A stretch of 64,000 bases of DNA, from NCBI GenBank assembly GCA_021298195.1, contig JAJTEQ010000003.1:1-64000 (forward strand). The letters are read 5' to 3'. The stretch is from Ilumatobacteraceae bacterium (GTDB lineage Bacteria > Actinomycetota > Acidimicrobiia > Acidimicrobiales > Ilumatobacteraceae). The translations under genes and the position numbers were made by a program. Under the pieces are notes generated by a model that was given only the letters and a program-made list of their open reading frames with translations, searched no databases and was not told the DNA's origin. Numbering within the stretch: the stretch's first letter is position 1; each line of letters begins with the position of its first letter. Shown one piece after another: positions 53,779-62,706 of this stretch.

Positions 53779-54948
53779 CTAACGATTGCGATCACGACGC
53801 CGCGGTCGCACGATCTGACCGTGCAACGGTTCCAACACACCGACCGCCAAGGCGTCCCACGTGAGGGTCCGAGCACGACGCTCGGCCTCGGTCGACAGTC
53901 GCTTCCGAAGCACCTCGTCACTCAACACCGCGGCCATGGCATCTCCGAGTTCGTTCAACGGGGCGAGTATCCCCGTTCGATCGTGCAGCACCGAGCACCG
54001 ATGCCCGCTGATGTCGGTGGCCACCGCCGGCGTCGCACACCCCGCGGCCTCGGTGAGTGCCAGACCCCAACCCTCGGCGAGTGATGCCGACGCCACGATC
54101 CATGATCGACGGTAATGATCCCGCAGAACCGTGCGCTCCACCCGGCCGGTCAGGGTCACCCAGGAGGCATCGTGATCCCGAATCCAGGACTCGATCGACC
54201 CCCGCTCGGGGCCGTCCCCCACCAAGGTCAACGTCACGTTCGGCACCCGTTCACGGGTCCGCCGAACCTGCTCGAGGAGATCCAAGAAGCGCTTCACGGG
54301 CGCCTGGCGACCCACGGCGAGAATCGACGGATGCGTCGTCTTGTCTCCCCCCGGAGAGAAGAAGTCATCGACACCGACCGGTCCCGTCGTCACCATTTCC
54401 GGCTTCCAGCCGAGATGCATCAATTCCTCGTGGGTGTCGGTGGACGTGGTCACCGTGGGGGTACGTCGGTACAGCGGAGGCGCCAAGCGGGTCTCGACGG
54501 TCCGTCCGAGAGCCGCGATCGGTTTGGGGAACATCTGGTTCCACATCGGGCCATGGATGTGGTGCAGGATCAGGATGCGGGGCTTGCGACACCAGATCGG
54601 TGACAACCAGGGGACCCCGTTCCAGATCTCGACCAAGGCGTCGTACGGTCCCATGCGCCCGAGCGTCTCCGAGATCGCCACCCGCGGGAACACCGTCATC
54701 CGACCGCCCCGTCGCACGACGTCGTAGCCGTGACGCACATCGACACTCGGACGTCCGACGGCATGCGACGTTCGATGCATCACCGACAGTCCCGCGTCCT
54801 GCCACCGGCGCATGAATTCGTCGGCGTGGTTCTCCGATCCCCCGGCCTCGTCGTCGTCCAGATCACGCCATGCCAACACGTGCACCCGACGAACGTCACG
54901 ATCGACCATGTCGGCCACCATGCTCCTCAGACGGTCCGACTCGGACAT
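53779..54948 (-). CDS. GT4 family glycosyltransferase (group 1)
   Basis: 389 residues of the GT-B fold. The N-terminal acceptor domain contains AWRDLDDDEAGGSENHADEFMRRWQDAGL and the C-terminal nucleotide-sugar domain VGRQAPVKRFLDLLEQV, LVGDGPERGSIESWI, and ASLAEGWGLALTEAAGCATPAVATD with the E-x7-E motif. The acceptor is unknown. ATG 54948 overlaps the preceding stop by one base; a GTG three bases upstream is possible. It is the second gene after the divergent promoter region at 55632-55697. Confidence 0.9.
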   Translation of the reverse strand: MSESDRLRSMVADMVDRDVRRVHVLAWRDLDDDEAGGSENHADEFMRRWQDAGLSVMHRTSHAVGRPSVDVRHGYDVVRRGGRMTVFPRVAISETLGRMGPYDALVEIWNGVPWLSPIWCRKPRILILHHIHGPMWNQMFPKPIAALGRTVETRLAPPLYRRTPTVTTSTDTHEELMHLGWKPEMVTTGPVGVDDFFSPGGDKTTHPSILAVGRQAPVKRFLDLLEQVRRTRERVPNVTLTLVGDGPERGSIESWIRDHDASWVTLTGRVERTVLRDHYRRSWIVASASLAEGWGLALTEAAGCATPAVATDISGHRCSVLHDRTGILAPLNELGDAMAAVLSDEVLRKRLSTEAERRARTLTWDALAVGVLEPLHGQIVRPRRRDRNR

Positions 54949-55631
54949 CACTGAACCGTGGCCACGATCAGGCGCGCCACGCGCTGTTGACCGGCCGCGG
55001 TCAGACCGTTCTCGTCCCGCACGATGACGTACCCGGGGTTGAGACCCTCGAAGATGCAGTCGTCCCACCACAGGCAGTCGACGCGTTCGCCCACGACGTT
55101 CGGATCACCGATCAACGAGATCGGATCGGCGATGGTGACTCCCCGATCGATCAACGCGCGAACCACGGAATCGTCACGATCACCGACCTCGAGCCCGACC
55201 ACCACCACGGCTCGAACATCCATCGACTCGACGTCTCCGACGACCCGATCCGCCACGACGTTCGCGTCGTCACAGTCGCTCGGCTCCGACGGTGCGTACA
55301 GAACCACGGCCCGCGTCGGAACGACCGCCATCGACGCCACCATCTCGGAAAGCTCGCACCAGTCGGCCGGCGAACCGCCCCACGTCGCCGAGTAGCCCTC
55401 CTCGCGCAGCCGGCGGAGCACCTTTTCCTCGGAACGACCCAACTGACCGCCCCCGAGAACGACGACGGCCGGGGCCGAGTCGTGGTTCTCCCCGCGACCC
55501 ATGATCCCGGGCCACCACCAGTACAGCGCCACGACGAGCACCAACCCGACCACCGTCAGGGTCCTCCACCGACTCTTCGGTCCACGCGACCACGACGTCT
55601 CGGTTTCCGATCGGGGGGTCAACTCTTCCAC
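54948..55631 (-). CDS. membrane-anchored protein with SGNH-like features
   Basis: About 227 residues: a basic cytoplasmic N-terminus, one transmembrane helix (about 25-40) and an extracytoplasmic domain. That domain reads AVVVLGGGQLGRSEEKVLRRLREEGYSATWGG and ends DENGLTAAGQQRVARLIVATV, the layout of an SGNH hydrolase. GDS is replaced by GGGQ and the D-x-x-H histidine by Leu in ENGLT, so no catalysis would be expected. The start is uncertain (GTG 55631 or TTG 55622). It lies upstream of the GT4 gene, possibly as a carrier or scaffold. Confidence 0.6.
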   Translation of the reverse strand: MEELTPRSETETSWSRGPKSRWRTLTVVGLVLVVALYWWWPGIMGRGENHDSAPAVVVLGGGQLGRSEEKVLRRLREEGYSATWGGSPADWCELSEMVASMAVVPTRAVVLYAPSEPSDCDDANVVADRVVGDVESMDVRAVVVVGLEVGDRDDSVVRALIDRGVTIADPISLIGDPNVVGERVDCLWWDDCIFEGLNPGYVIVRDENGLTAAGQQRVARLIVATVQ

Positions 55632-55697
55632 AGCCCTTGGAAAGTACCATTGACCGACGACCACCCGGGCGATACCGGCGCGGGTCCGAAACGCACC

Positions 55698-58600
55698 ATG
55701 AGCACCGTTTCCCGCGCCCTCCCCGTCCGGTCCCGCGCGTTGCGACGTGCGGTCTCCGACTCCACCGTGCGGGTCACGACCCTGCTCGTCGTGGCCCTGA
55801 CGCACGCGGCCACCGTCGTCGGCGATCTCGACGAGCGGTGGGCCACCCCGACGGTGCTGCGGCTCGCCCTCACGCTTCTGGCCGGACTGCTGTTGGGAAC
55901 GATTCTGGGCACGACCACCTCGACGTCCACGGTGCCCGCGCGACGGACACTGCGTCTCGCGACGATCGTGTACCCCGCGTGGTGGTCCGAACTGATCGTC
56001 ACGTTGGCGATGAACAACGGCGTCGACACCGGACCCCGCGATCTCGTCGTGCCGGCGATCTTCTTCGTCGGCTCCCCGGGGATCCTGGGATCCGTCGTCG
56101 GTCCCGTCGCATTGATCACCGTGGCGACGTTGGTGATGATCGAACTCTCGGACCGCCGTGGTGGCCGTCTCCGCACGGTCTTGGCCCCCTCGGCGGGGCT
56201 TCGCCACCGACACGTCCTCGGCGTGATGGTCGCGGTCGGGCTGCTCACCCTCGTTCGCCCCGTCACCGATCTCCTGGCGCGTCAGCACGTCGAACGAGCC
56301 AGTGTCGACTCCTCCGGTGTCGTGCGACGACTCGTCGGCCCCCAACTGCCGTTGTTCGTCTGGGTCGTCGTCACGGTGGCGTCCGTCGCCGTGTTGCTCG
56401 GCACGTTTTGGCTCGCCATCGGCGCTCGGTTCCTCGGGTCGCGACGCCACTCGATTCCGACGCCGCACCTGTACGCCTCGGCGATCGCACTCGCGTTCGT
56501 CGTCAGACTGTTCACCCTGTTGACGGTGGCGCCCACTCGCACCGACGGCGGCGATCCCCTCTTCTACCACTCCACCGCGAATCTGCTCGCCAACGGGTTG
56601 GGTTTTCCGGAGCCGTTGAACTTCATCGCCCATCAACGATGGATGGCCAGTGCGTTGCACGGACCGCTCTATCCGTTGGTGCTCTCGTTCGGGTCACGTT
56701 TCGGCGGGACGACCTTCTTCGACCACAAGATGTTCTCTCTCGTCATCGGCACCGCCGTGGTGGTCTTCGTCGGCTTGGTCGCCCGCCAAGTGGCTCGACC
56801 CGAGATTCGCGATCGCGTGGCGTTCGTCGCGATGTTGTTGGCCGCCGTGTACCCGAATCTCTGGATCATCGACGGCGTGCTGTTCCCCGAGGGTTTGATG
56901 GCCCTGTGCACCACCGCCACCGTCTGGGCCGCGTTCGAATGGAAGTCCGCACCCGCCCGTCGATGGGCCATCGCCATGGGTCTGCTCACGGGCCTGGCCG
57001 CGTTGACGCGTGGCGAGGGGCTGTTGCTCTCGGTGTTGCTCATCGTGCCCTGGATCCTCCTTCGTCGAGATCTGCCACTACGCCGACGGATCGCGCACAT
57101 CTCGTGGGCCGCCTTGGCGTGCATCATCGTGATCGCACCCTGGGCCATTCGCAACGAACGCTCGTTCGAGGTCTCCGTTCCCCTGTCCACCAACGGCAAC
57201 GAACTCTTCGTGTACGCGAACTGCGACGTCGTCTACTCCGGAGAGTTCCTCGGCTTCTGGTACTTCCCGTGCCAGGAAGACCTGCGTGACCGGGGCATCG
57301 ACGCCACGGGTGACGAGGCCGAGAAGTCCTTGTTCTGGCGCGAGGTCGGCTTCGACTACGCGCGCGACAACATCGGGCAACTACCCAAGGTCATCGCCGC
57401 TCGCATCGGCCGCCAGTGGGAACTCTTCCGTCCCGTGCAGAACACCCAGTTCGCCCCCATCGAGGGCCGCAACGAACAGGCCGCGCGTGCGGGCTTGATC
57501 ATGTACTACGGACTCGCCGCGTTCTCCCTCGTCGGTGTGCGACAACTCCGACGCCGACGCGTGGGTCTCATCCCCTTCGCCTCACTCTTCATCAGCGTCA
57601 CGCTCACCGCGGCGTACGCCTACGGCACCACGCGGTTCCGGGTGCCCGCCGAACCCGCACTGTGCGTGCTGGCCGCGGTCGGGTTGTTCCCCGTCCTGCG
57701 GCGGATACGAGAGCGTTTCCCACCGTCCGATCGACACGACGATCGTGACGCCGACACGGTGACCAGCACCACGTTCGTGGCCGGCCACCGACTACGGCCA
57801 CGGCAGTCGTTCACCCGGGGTGCGCTCAAGGCGTGGCTCTCCATCGGAGCGGTCGTCGTCGCCGTCGTGGCGGCGCTCCCGGCCTTGTTCCGCTCGGTGG
57901 GTGCGACCATGGAAGAAGGCTTCATGTTGGTCTTCCCCGAGCGCGTCCTGAAGGGGGCGATCGCCAACGTCGACTTCCTCCATCTCTACGGTCCCGGGTC
58001 CCTTCATTTCCTCGCCGGGTGGTTCGAACTCTTCGGTGCGTCTCTCACCTCCGAACGATGGTTCGGACTGGGCCAACACCTGTTGGCGATCTCGGCCCTG
58101 TACGTTCTGGCGCGACCGTGGGGACGTCGCATCGCGGTCGTCGTCGGGGTCAGTTCGACCCTGTTCATCCTCACGCCCATCGGGCTGCAGGCCCTGGCGT
58201 GGAGCGGCGGACTGGGACTCGCGCTGTGGTCGGTGGTGTTCTTCGTTCGATCGATGCACCAAGAATGTGCCGGCCTCGAGTCCCGCCTCGCGAGAGTGAC
58301 CGCGGGTGCGCTGGCGGGCTTGGCGCTCACGTTCCGTCCCGACCTCGTCGTGGCCCTCGCTCTCGTTGGCGGCTACTCGTTGTGGGGACGTTCGGTGCGG
58401 GCCTGGGCCCTCACGTTGGCCGGCGCCGTCGTTGGTGCGGTCTCGCTGTGGGTGCATCTCGCCCAAGCGGGTCCCCGAGCGGTGATCGACGGGATGCTCA
58501 TCGACCCCGTCGTCAACCTGCGTCCGGGTCGTGAACTTCCCCGCCCTCCTTCGTGGTCCCATCTCGACGGTGCGCTCCAGATCATCAGCGAGAAGGTCGC

Positions 58601-59636
58601 GCCGTCGTGGCCGTTGCCGCACATCGCCGAGTCCAAGCAACTCTTCGTCTGGTTCTTCCTGCTTCCCGTGTCGGCGTTCCTCGTCACGGGAGTCGGCATC
58701 ATGGCTCGCCGACGGACCCGGCTCGCCGACCACGCCGGTCGATCCCGCGCCACGGTTCTCGTCGTGGTGGGGTTGATGTCGATCGGCTTGCTCCCCCAAG
58801 CGGTGCAACGACCGGACAGCGCGCATCTGCTGTGGGTGGCCTGCGTGCCGTGGCCCTTCCTCGTCCCCACGGTGCTCGAATGGCTTCGTTGGTCCCGGCC
58901 CCGCGCGCACCCGACTCCTCGGACGGCGATCGCGGTCTCGACCTTGGCGGCCTTGGTGCTCGTGGTGGCACCCTCCTACACGATCCGCACCTATGCCCAT
59001 CTCGTCGGGGACTCACTCTCGAACGAGCAGCCTCGCTACGAGGTGAGTCGCGGCGACCGCTACTTCTATCTGGGTGACGAGCGTCCGTACCTGGCGGCCC
59101 GCGACGTGATCGCGGACCTCGATCGACTCTCCCGATCAGGTGAGCGATTGCTCGTGGGGCCGGTCGATCTTCGACACACCGCGTACAGCGACGCGTTCTT
59201 CTATCACCTCTTCCCCGAACTCGTGCCCGCCACGTACTTCATCGAAATGGATCCGGGCATCGCCAACGCCGCGGACTCTCCTTTGGCCGACGAGGTTCGC
59301 TCCGCCGATTGGCTGATCCTCACGCGCTTTTGGTCCGAGTGGATCGAACCCAACGACTCGGTGCTCTTCGGTCCCGACGAGCCCAATCAGGTCGTGGAGG
59401 AAGAATTCTGCTTGCGTGGCTCCTATCAATACGACCTCGTGCGCCTCTACCAACGCTGCTCCGAGGGCGACGGCATCGGTCCCTACGATGCGCCGTATCG
59501 CCCCGAGTTCGATTACGCGGTGGAAGTCCGCGTTCCGGTGCCCCCTCGTCCCGACGGCACGTGCACACCGACCTGCAACGGCGAGTTCGATCCGGATTAC
59601 GCGGCGTTGAACACGTCCACCATCGAACCCGACTGA
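55698..59636 (+). CDS. very large double GT-C-like membrane protein
   Basis: 1312 residues in one open frame. A first membrane block (about 20-250) is followed by a GT39/GT-C-like unit (about 255-640) with APTRTDGGDPLFYHSTANLLANGLGFPEPL and LHGPLYPLVLSFGSRFGG. Then comes a charged linker (about 675-705), then a second GT-C-like unit (about 710-1150) containing FLHLYGPGSLHFLAGWFELFG and SAHLLWVACVPWP. A soluble Cys-containing C-terminal tail (DGTCTPTCNGEF) is unique to it. It may be two transferases fused. No frameshift is seen. Start ATG at 55698; the open frame upstream is antisense to the neighbouring genes. Confidence 0.75.
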   Translation: MSTVSRALPVRSRALRRAVSDSTVRVTTLLVVALTHAATVVGDLDERWATPTVLRLALTLLAGLLLGTILGTTTSTSTVPARRTLRLATIVYPAWWSELIVTLAMNNGVDTGPRDLVVPAIFFVGSPGILGSVVGPVALITVATLVMIELSDRRGGRLRTVLAPSAGLRHRHVLGVMVAVGLLTLVRPVTDLLARQHVERASVDSSGVVRRLVGPQLPLFVWVVVTVASVAVLLGTFWLAIGARFLGSRRHSIPTPHLYASAIALAFVVRLFTLLTVAPTRTDGGDPLFYHSTANLLANGLGFPEPLNFIAHQRWMASALHGPLYPLVLSFGSRFGGTTFFDHKMFSLVIGTAVVVFVGLVARQVARPEIRDRVAFVAMLLAAVYPNLWIIDGVLFPEGLMALCTTATVWAAFEWKSAPARRWAIAMGLLTGLAALTRGEGLLLSVLLIVPWILLRRDLPLRRRIAHISWAALACIIVIAPWAIRNERSFEVSVPLSTNGNELFVYANCDVVYSGEFLGFWYFPCQEDLRDRGIDATGDEAEKSLFWREVGFDYARDNIGQLPKVIAARIGRQWELFRPVQNTQFAPIEGRNEQAARAGLIMYYGLAAFSLVGVRQLRRRRVGLIPFASLFISVTLTAAYAYGTTRFRVPAEPALCVLAAVGLFPVLRRIRERFPPSDRHDDRDADTVTSTTFVAGHRLRPRQSFTRGALKAWLSIGAVVVAVVAALPALFRSVGATMEEGFMLVFPERVLKGAIANVDFLHLYGPGSLHFLAGWFELFGASLTSERWFGLGQHLLAISALYVLARPWGRRIAVVVGVSSTLFILTPIGLQALAWSGGLGLALWSVVFFVRSMHQECAGLESRLARVTAGALAGLALTFRPDLVVALALVGGYSLWGRSVRAWALTLAGAVVGAVSLWVHLAQAGPRAVIDGMLIDPVVNLRPGRELPRPPSWSHLDGALQIISEKVAPSWPLPHIAESKQLFVWFFLLPVSAFLVTGVGIMARRRTRLADHAGRSRATVLVVVGLMSIGLLPQAVQRPDSAHLLWVACVPWPFLVPTVLEWLRWSRPRAHPTPRTAIAVSTLAALVLVVAPSYTIRTYAHLVGDSLSNEQPRYEVSRGDRYFYLGDERPYLAARDVIADLDRLSRSGERLLVGPVDLRHTAYSDAFFYHLFPELVPATYFIEMDPGIANAADSPLADEVRSADWLILTRFWSEWIEPNDSVLFGPDEPNQVVEEEFCLRGSYQYDLVRLYQRCSEGDGIGPYDAPYRPEFDYAVEVRVPVPPRPDGTCTPTCNGEFDPDYAALNTSTIEPD

Positions 59637-59644
59637 CGTTCCAC

Positions 59645-60406
59645 TCAGCCCAGTGGCAGTCGGCGCCACACGGGACCGGGAAGGTGCCGCAGAACGGCGA
59701 AAACCAAGCGCAGGATTCCGGGAGCCCACACGATCCGGCGACCGGACTTCAGTCCACGAACCGTGACGTCGGCGACCGCATCGGGGGTGGTGGCGAACGG
59801 CGCCGCCTTCATTCCCGTGGTCATGGCCGAGTGCACGAACCCCGGACGCACGATCAACACCCGTGCCCCCGAACCCTCGAGCGAATCCGACAGACCCTGA
59901 GCGAAACCGTCGAGACCGGCCTTCGTGGACCCGTAGACGAAGTTGGCCTTGCGCACGCGTTCGCCCGCCACACTCGACAGCACGATCAGCCGACCGTGTC
60001 CCTGCCGACGCAACTGTTTGGCGACGTGCAACGAAACGGACACCGCCCCGGTGTAGTTCACGTGAGCCACCTTGACCGCCGTGGCGGGGTCCTCATCGAA
60101 GCGATCCTGGTCCCCGAGTTGTCCGAAGGCCAGAATCACCACGTCGGGATCACCATGATCTCGACGAAGCTGCTCGACGAAAGCCTCGTGGGAATCGGTG
60201 TCGGCCGCGTCGAACGCGACGGCGCGCACGTCGACCCCCTCGCGTTGCAGCGAGGCGATCTGGGTCGTCGCCGCATCCGGACGCCGACAAGCCAACACGA
60301 CCGATTTCGTCGCCGGCGTGATCAGTCGCCGCGCGATGGCCAGACCGATCTCGCTCATCCCGCCCAACACGACGATGTTCTGGGTCTCCCCGAATGCGTT
60401 CTGCAC
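59645..60406 (-). CDS. dprE2: decaprenyl-phosphoryl-2-keto-ribose reductase DprE2
   Basis: DprE2, with DprE1, epimerises decaprenyl-phosphoryl-ribose to the arabinose form; it performs the NAD(P)H reduction step. 253 residues of the short-chain dehydrogenase family: nucleotide motif VVLGGMSEIGLAIARRL, N-x-x-G-A, S144-S145 and Y158-x3-K162 (YGSTK). The GTG at 60406 has AAGGAGA just upstream. It follows dprE1 by nine bases, as in mycobacteria. Confidence 0.92.
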   Translation of the reverse strand: MQNAFGETQNIVVLGGMSEIGLAIARRLITPATKSVVLACRRPDAATTQIASLQREGVDVRAVAFDAADTDSHEAFVEQLRRDHGDPDVVILAFGQLGDQDRFDEDPATAVKVAHVNYTGAVSVSLHVAKQLRRQGHGRLIVLSSVAGERVRKANFVYGSTKAGLDGFAQGLSDSLEGSGARVLIVRPGFVHSAMTTGMKAAPFATTPDAVADVTVRGLKSGRRIVWAPGILRLVFAVLRHLPGPVWRRLPLG

Positions 60407-60415
60407 GTGGTCTCC

Positions 60416-61795
60416 TTATCCCAACAGCGCCAGGCGGCGCGACAAATCGCTCTGCCAGATCCCGTCGGGATCGACCGAATCACGGATCCGTCGCCACTCC
60501 GACAAGCGGGGATAGCCCCGCACGATGGACTCGGCGCGGGTGTGGGCATCCTTGGCCAGATAGTGGCGCCCGCCGGCCTCCAGCACGACGTCGTCCAATC
60601 GCCGGCACAACTCCGACAACCCGTCGGCACCGGCCGGCATGTCGACGGTGAGCGTCCATCCGGGCATGGGAAAACTGAGCGGGGCGCGATTCGCCGCACC
60701 GAACCTCTTCAGAACCACCAACGGGCTGGCCAGGCGGGACTCCACCACCAACTCGATGCAACGACGCAACGCGTCCTCACGTTCGAACGGGACGACGAAC
60801 TGGTACTGGATGAACCCGCGTGGACCGTACAGACGGTTCCAGGAGCCGATGGAGTCGAGGGGATGGAAGTATCCCGGAATCGACTTGATCTGACCGTCCT
60901 TGCGACGGGGCTCCTTGCGCAACCACAGTTCGTTGAACGTGCGCGAGGTGAGCAGGTTCACGAGACCGGGTGCGGGAACGATCGGAGGCACCGATGCGAG
61001 GTGCCGCGGTTCGTATCGCAGGGGATCGACCGCCAGTTTGGGGGCCAGGTCCGACACGCGCGCATGATCGCCGCGCCACAGCACCCCGCGTCCGAACGAT
61101 CGCCCACGCGCCAACAGATCGACCCAGGACACCGAGTACCGATGATCCTCGTCTCCGACCGACATCTCCGACAGGAGTTCGTCGAGGTCACGACATCTGA
61201 CGGTGCTCACGATGCACCGACTCGTCTCGATCGGCAGCACGGCGAACGTCGCTTCGAGGATGATGCCCGTGAGTCCCATTCCTCCGACGGTGGCCCAGAA
61301 CAGATCGCTTTCGTCGGTGGGCGACAGTTCGCGCACCGTACCGTCGGCCAGCAGCAACGAAAGACGTCGCACGTGCGCCCCGAAGGAACCATCGGCGTGA
61401 TGGTTCTTTCCGTGAATGTCGCTGGCGATCGCACCGCCGACGGTGACGAATCGGGTCCCCGGCGTCACCGGCACGAAGAAACCTCGGGGGACGATGATCT
61501 TGAGGAGTTCGTCCAAACTGACCGCCGCCGAGGCGGTCACCGTGGCGGACTCCGGATCGACCACCACGTCGGAGACCGAGCCGGCCAGGCGCAGGACCGA
61601 TCCACCCGAATTCTGGGCCGCGTCGCCGTACGAGCGACCGAGACCCCGAGCGATGACCCCACGAACACCCGAGTCCTTGACACACGCGGCCACATCGGCC
61701 GGAGCGACGGTGGCCACGCGGGCGACCGACGGTGCGGTCAGACCCCAACCCGTGAGGCGCGTGGAGACGAAGTCGGTGGACATGGGCGACGTCAT
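60416..61795 (-). CDS. dprE1: decaprenyl-phosphoryl-ribose 2'-oxidase DprE1
   Basis: An FAD-linked oxidase, 459 residues, that makes the 2-keto intermediate on the way to decaprenyl-phosphoryl-arabinose. The FAD region is GLGRSYGDAAQNSGGSVLRL, with VTVGGAIASDIHGKNHHADGSFG (H132, matching mycobacterial H132) and the C-terminal Lys in YLAKDAHTR (K415). At the position of mycobacterial Cys387, the target of benzothiazinones, this protein has Thr (TLTVDMP, T383). Start ATG at 61795; a second ATG at 61783 is possible. Confidence 0.94.
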   Translation of the reverse strand: MTSPMSTDFVSTRLTGWGLTAPSVARVATVAPADVAACVKDSGVRGVIARGLGRSYGDAAQNSGGSVLRLAGSVSDVVVDPESATVTASAAVSLDELLKIIVPRGFFVPVTPGTRFVTVGGAIASDIHGKNHHADGSFGAHVRRLSLLLADGTVRELSPTDESDLFWATVGGMGLTGIILEATFAVLPIETSRCIVSTVRCRDLDELLSEMSVGDEDHRYSVSWVDLLARGRSFGRGVLWRGDHARVSDLAPKLAVDPLRYEPRHLASVPPIVPAPGLVNLLTSRTFNELWLRKEPRRKDGQIKSIPGYFHPLDSIGSWNRLYGPRGFIQYQFVVPFEREDALRRCIELVVESRLASPLVVLKRFGAANRAPLSFPMPGWTLTVDMPAGADGLSELCRRLDDVVLEAGGRHYLAKDAHTRAESIVRGYPRLSEWRRIRDSVDPDGIWQSDLSRRLALLG

Positions 61796-61833
61796 GTTAC
61801 TGACGGGCGTCGATCGAGGCGGGACGCCGACCC

Positions 61834-62706
61834 TCAGCCGACGTACACGCCGAGACCGAACACGATCACCCACGCCACGCCCATCCCCTGCAACATGCGG
61901 TCCGCCGCGAACACGTCCTCGGGGGCCGCCCCTTGCCCCTGCTCGAGCACCAGCAGGTACCGCAGAAGAGCGCCCAACATCGGGATGATCGACAATTCGT
62001 AGAAGGGCCACGTCGACCCGGAGATCTCCTTGGTGGCGAAGGCCCAGGTGCAGTACGCCACCAATGTCGCCGCGAGGCTCACCGACAAGACGATGCGCAG
62101 AAAGCCGAGGCTGTACTCGGTGAGAGCCACCCGAGTGACCCCGACGGTGTCGCCGGCGTCACGCAACTCCGCGTATCGCTTCCCGGTGACGATGAACAGC
62201 GCCCCGAAACTGGCGCACAACAAGAACCACGTGCTCATCTCCACACCCGAGGCCTCCGCACCCGCGATGGCGCGAATCACGAATCCAGCGGCCACTGCCA
62301 TCAGGTCGAGCACCGCCTCGTGTTTCAGACGCGCCGAGTACGAAACCGTGAGCACCACGTAAACGACGACCGCCACCCCACTGCGCCAGTCGGGCACGAA
62401 GGCCAAGGTGACGCCACCGACCAGCAGGATCGTTCCGACGATACGGGCCGAAAGCATCGACACCGCACCCGACGCCACCGGGCGGAGGCGCTTGCGCGGA
62501 TGCGCGCGATCGGCTTCGACATCGAGAACGTCGTTCCAGTAGTACGTGCCACTGGCCGCCATGCACAACGCCACGAAAGCGACGAGTGTCTGCCACAACG
62601 CCGACCATTCGTTGAGCACACCGGCTGCTCCGGGGGCGGCGAACACGAGAACGTTCTTCGCCCACTGCTTGGGGCGAGCCTCGCGAAGATGGGCGCCGAC
62701 GCTCAT
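61834..62706 (-). CDS. ubiA: UbiA-type decaprenyl-phosphate phosphoribosyltransferase
   Basis: 290 residues, nine helices, of the UbiA prenyltransferase superfamily. It attaches ribose-5-phosphate from PRPP to decaprenyl phosphate, the first committed step to decaprenyl-phosphoryl-arabinose. The metal/PRPP motif is NDVLDVEAD (N58-D66, NDxxDxxxD) with RHPRKR-like AHPRKRLRPVASG, and the second motif TEYSLGF/ YSARLKHEAVLD replaces the DxxxD of quinone-type enzymes. The neighbouring dprE1 and dprE2 support this assignment. ATG overlaps the HAD stop (ATGA). Confidence 0.9.
   Translation of the reverse strand: MSVGAHLREARPKQWAKNVLVFAAPGAAGVLNEWSALWQTLVAFVALCMAASGTYYWNDVLDVEADRAHPRKRLRPVASGAVSMLSARIVGTILLVGGVTLAFVPDWRSGVAVVVYVVLTVSYSARLKHEAVLDLMAVAAGFVIRAIAGAEASGVEMSTWFLLCASFGALFIVTGKRYAELRDAGDTVGVTRVALTEYSLGFLRIVLSVSLAATLVAYCTWAFATKEISGSTWPFYELSIIPMLGALLRYLLVLEQGQGAAPEDVFAADRMLQGMGVAWVIVFGLGVYVG

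Noticed and set aside
59309-62002. 897-aa plus-strand open frame through dprE2 and dprE1
   Set aside because: Antisense to two strongly conserved genes; low-complexity Arg/His/Gly sequence without domains.
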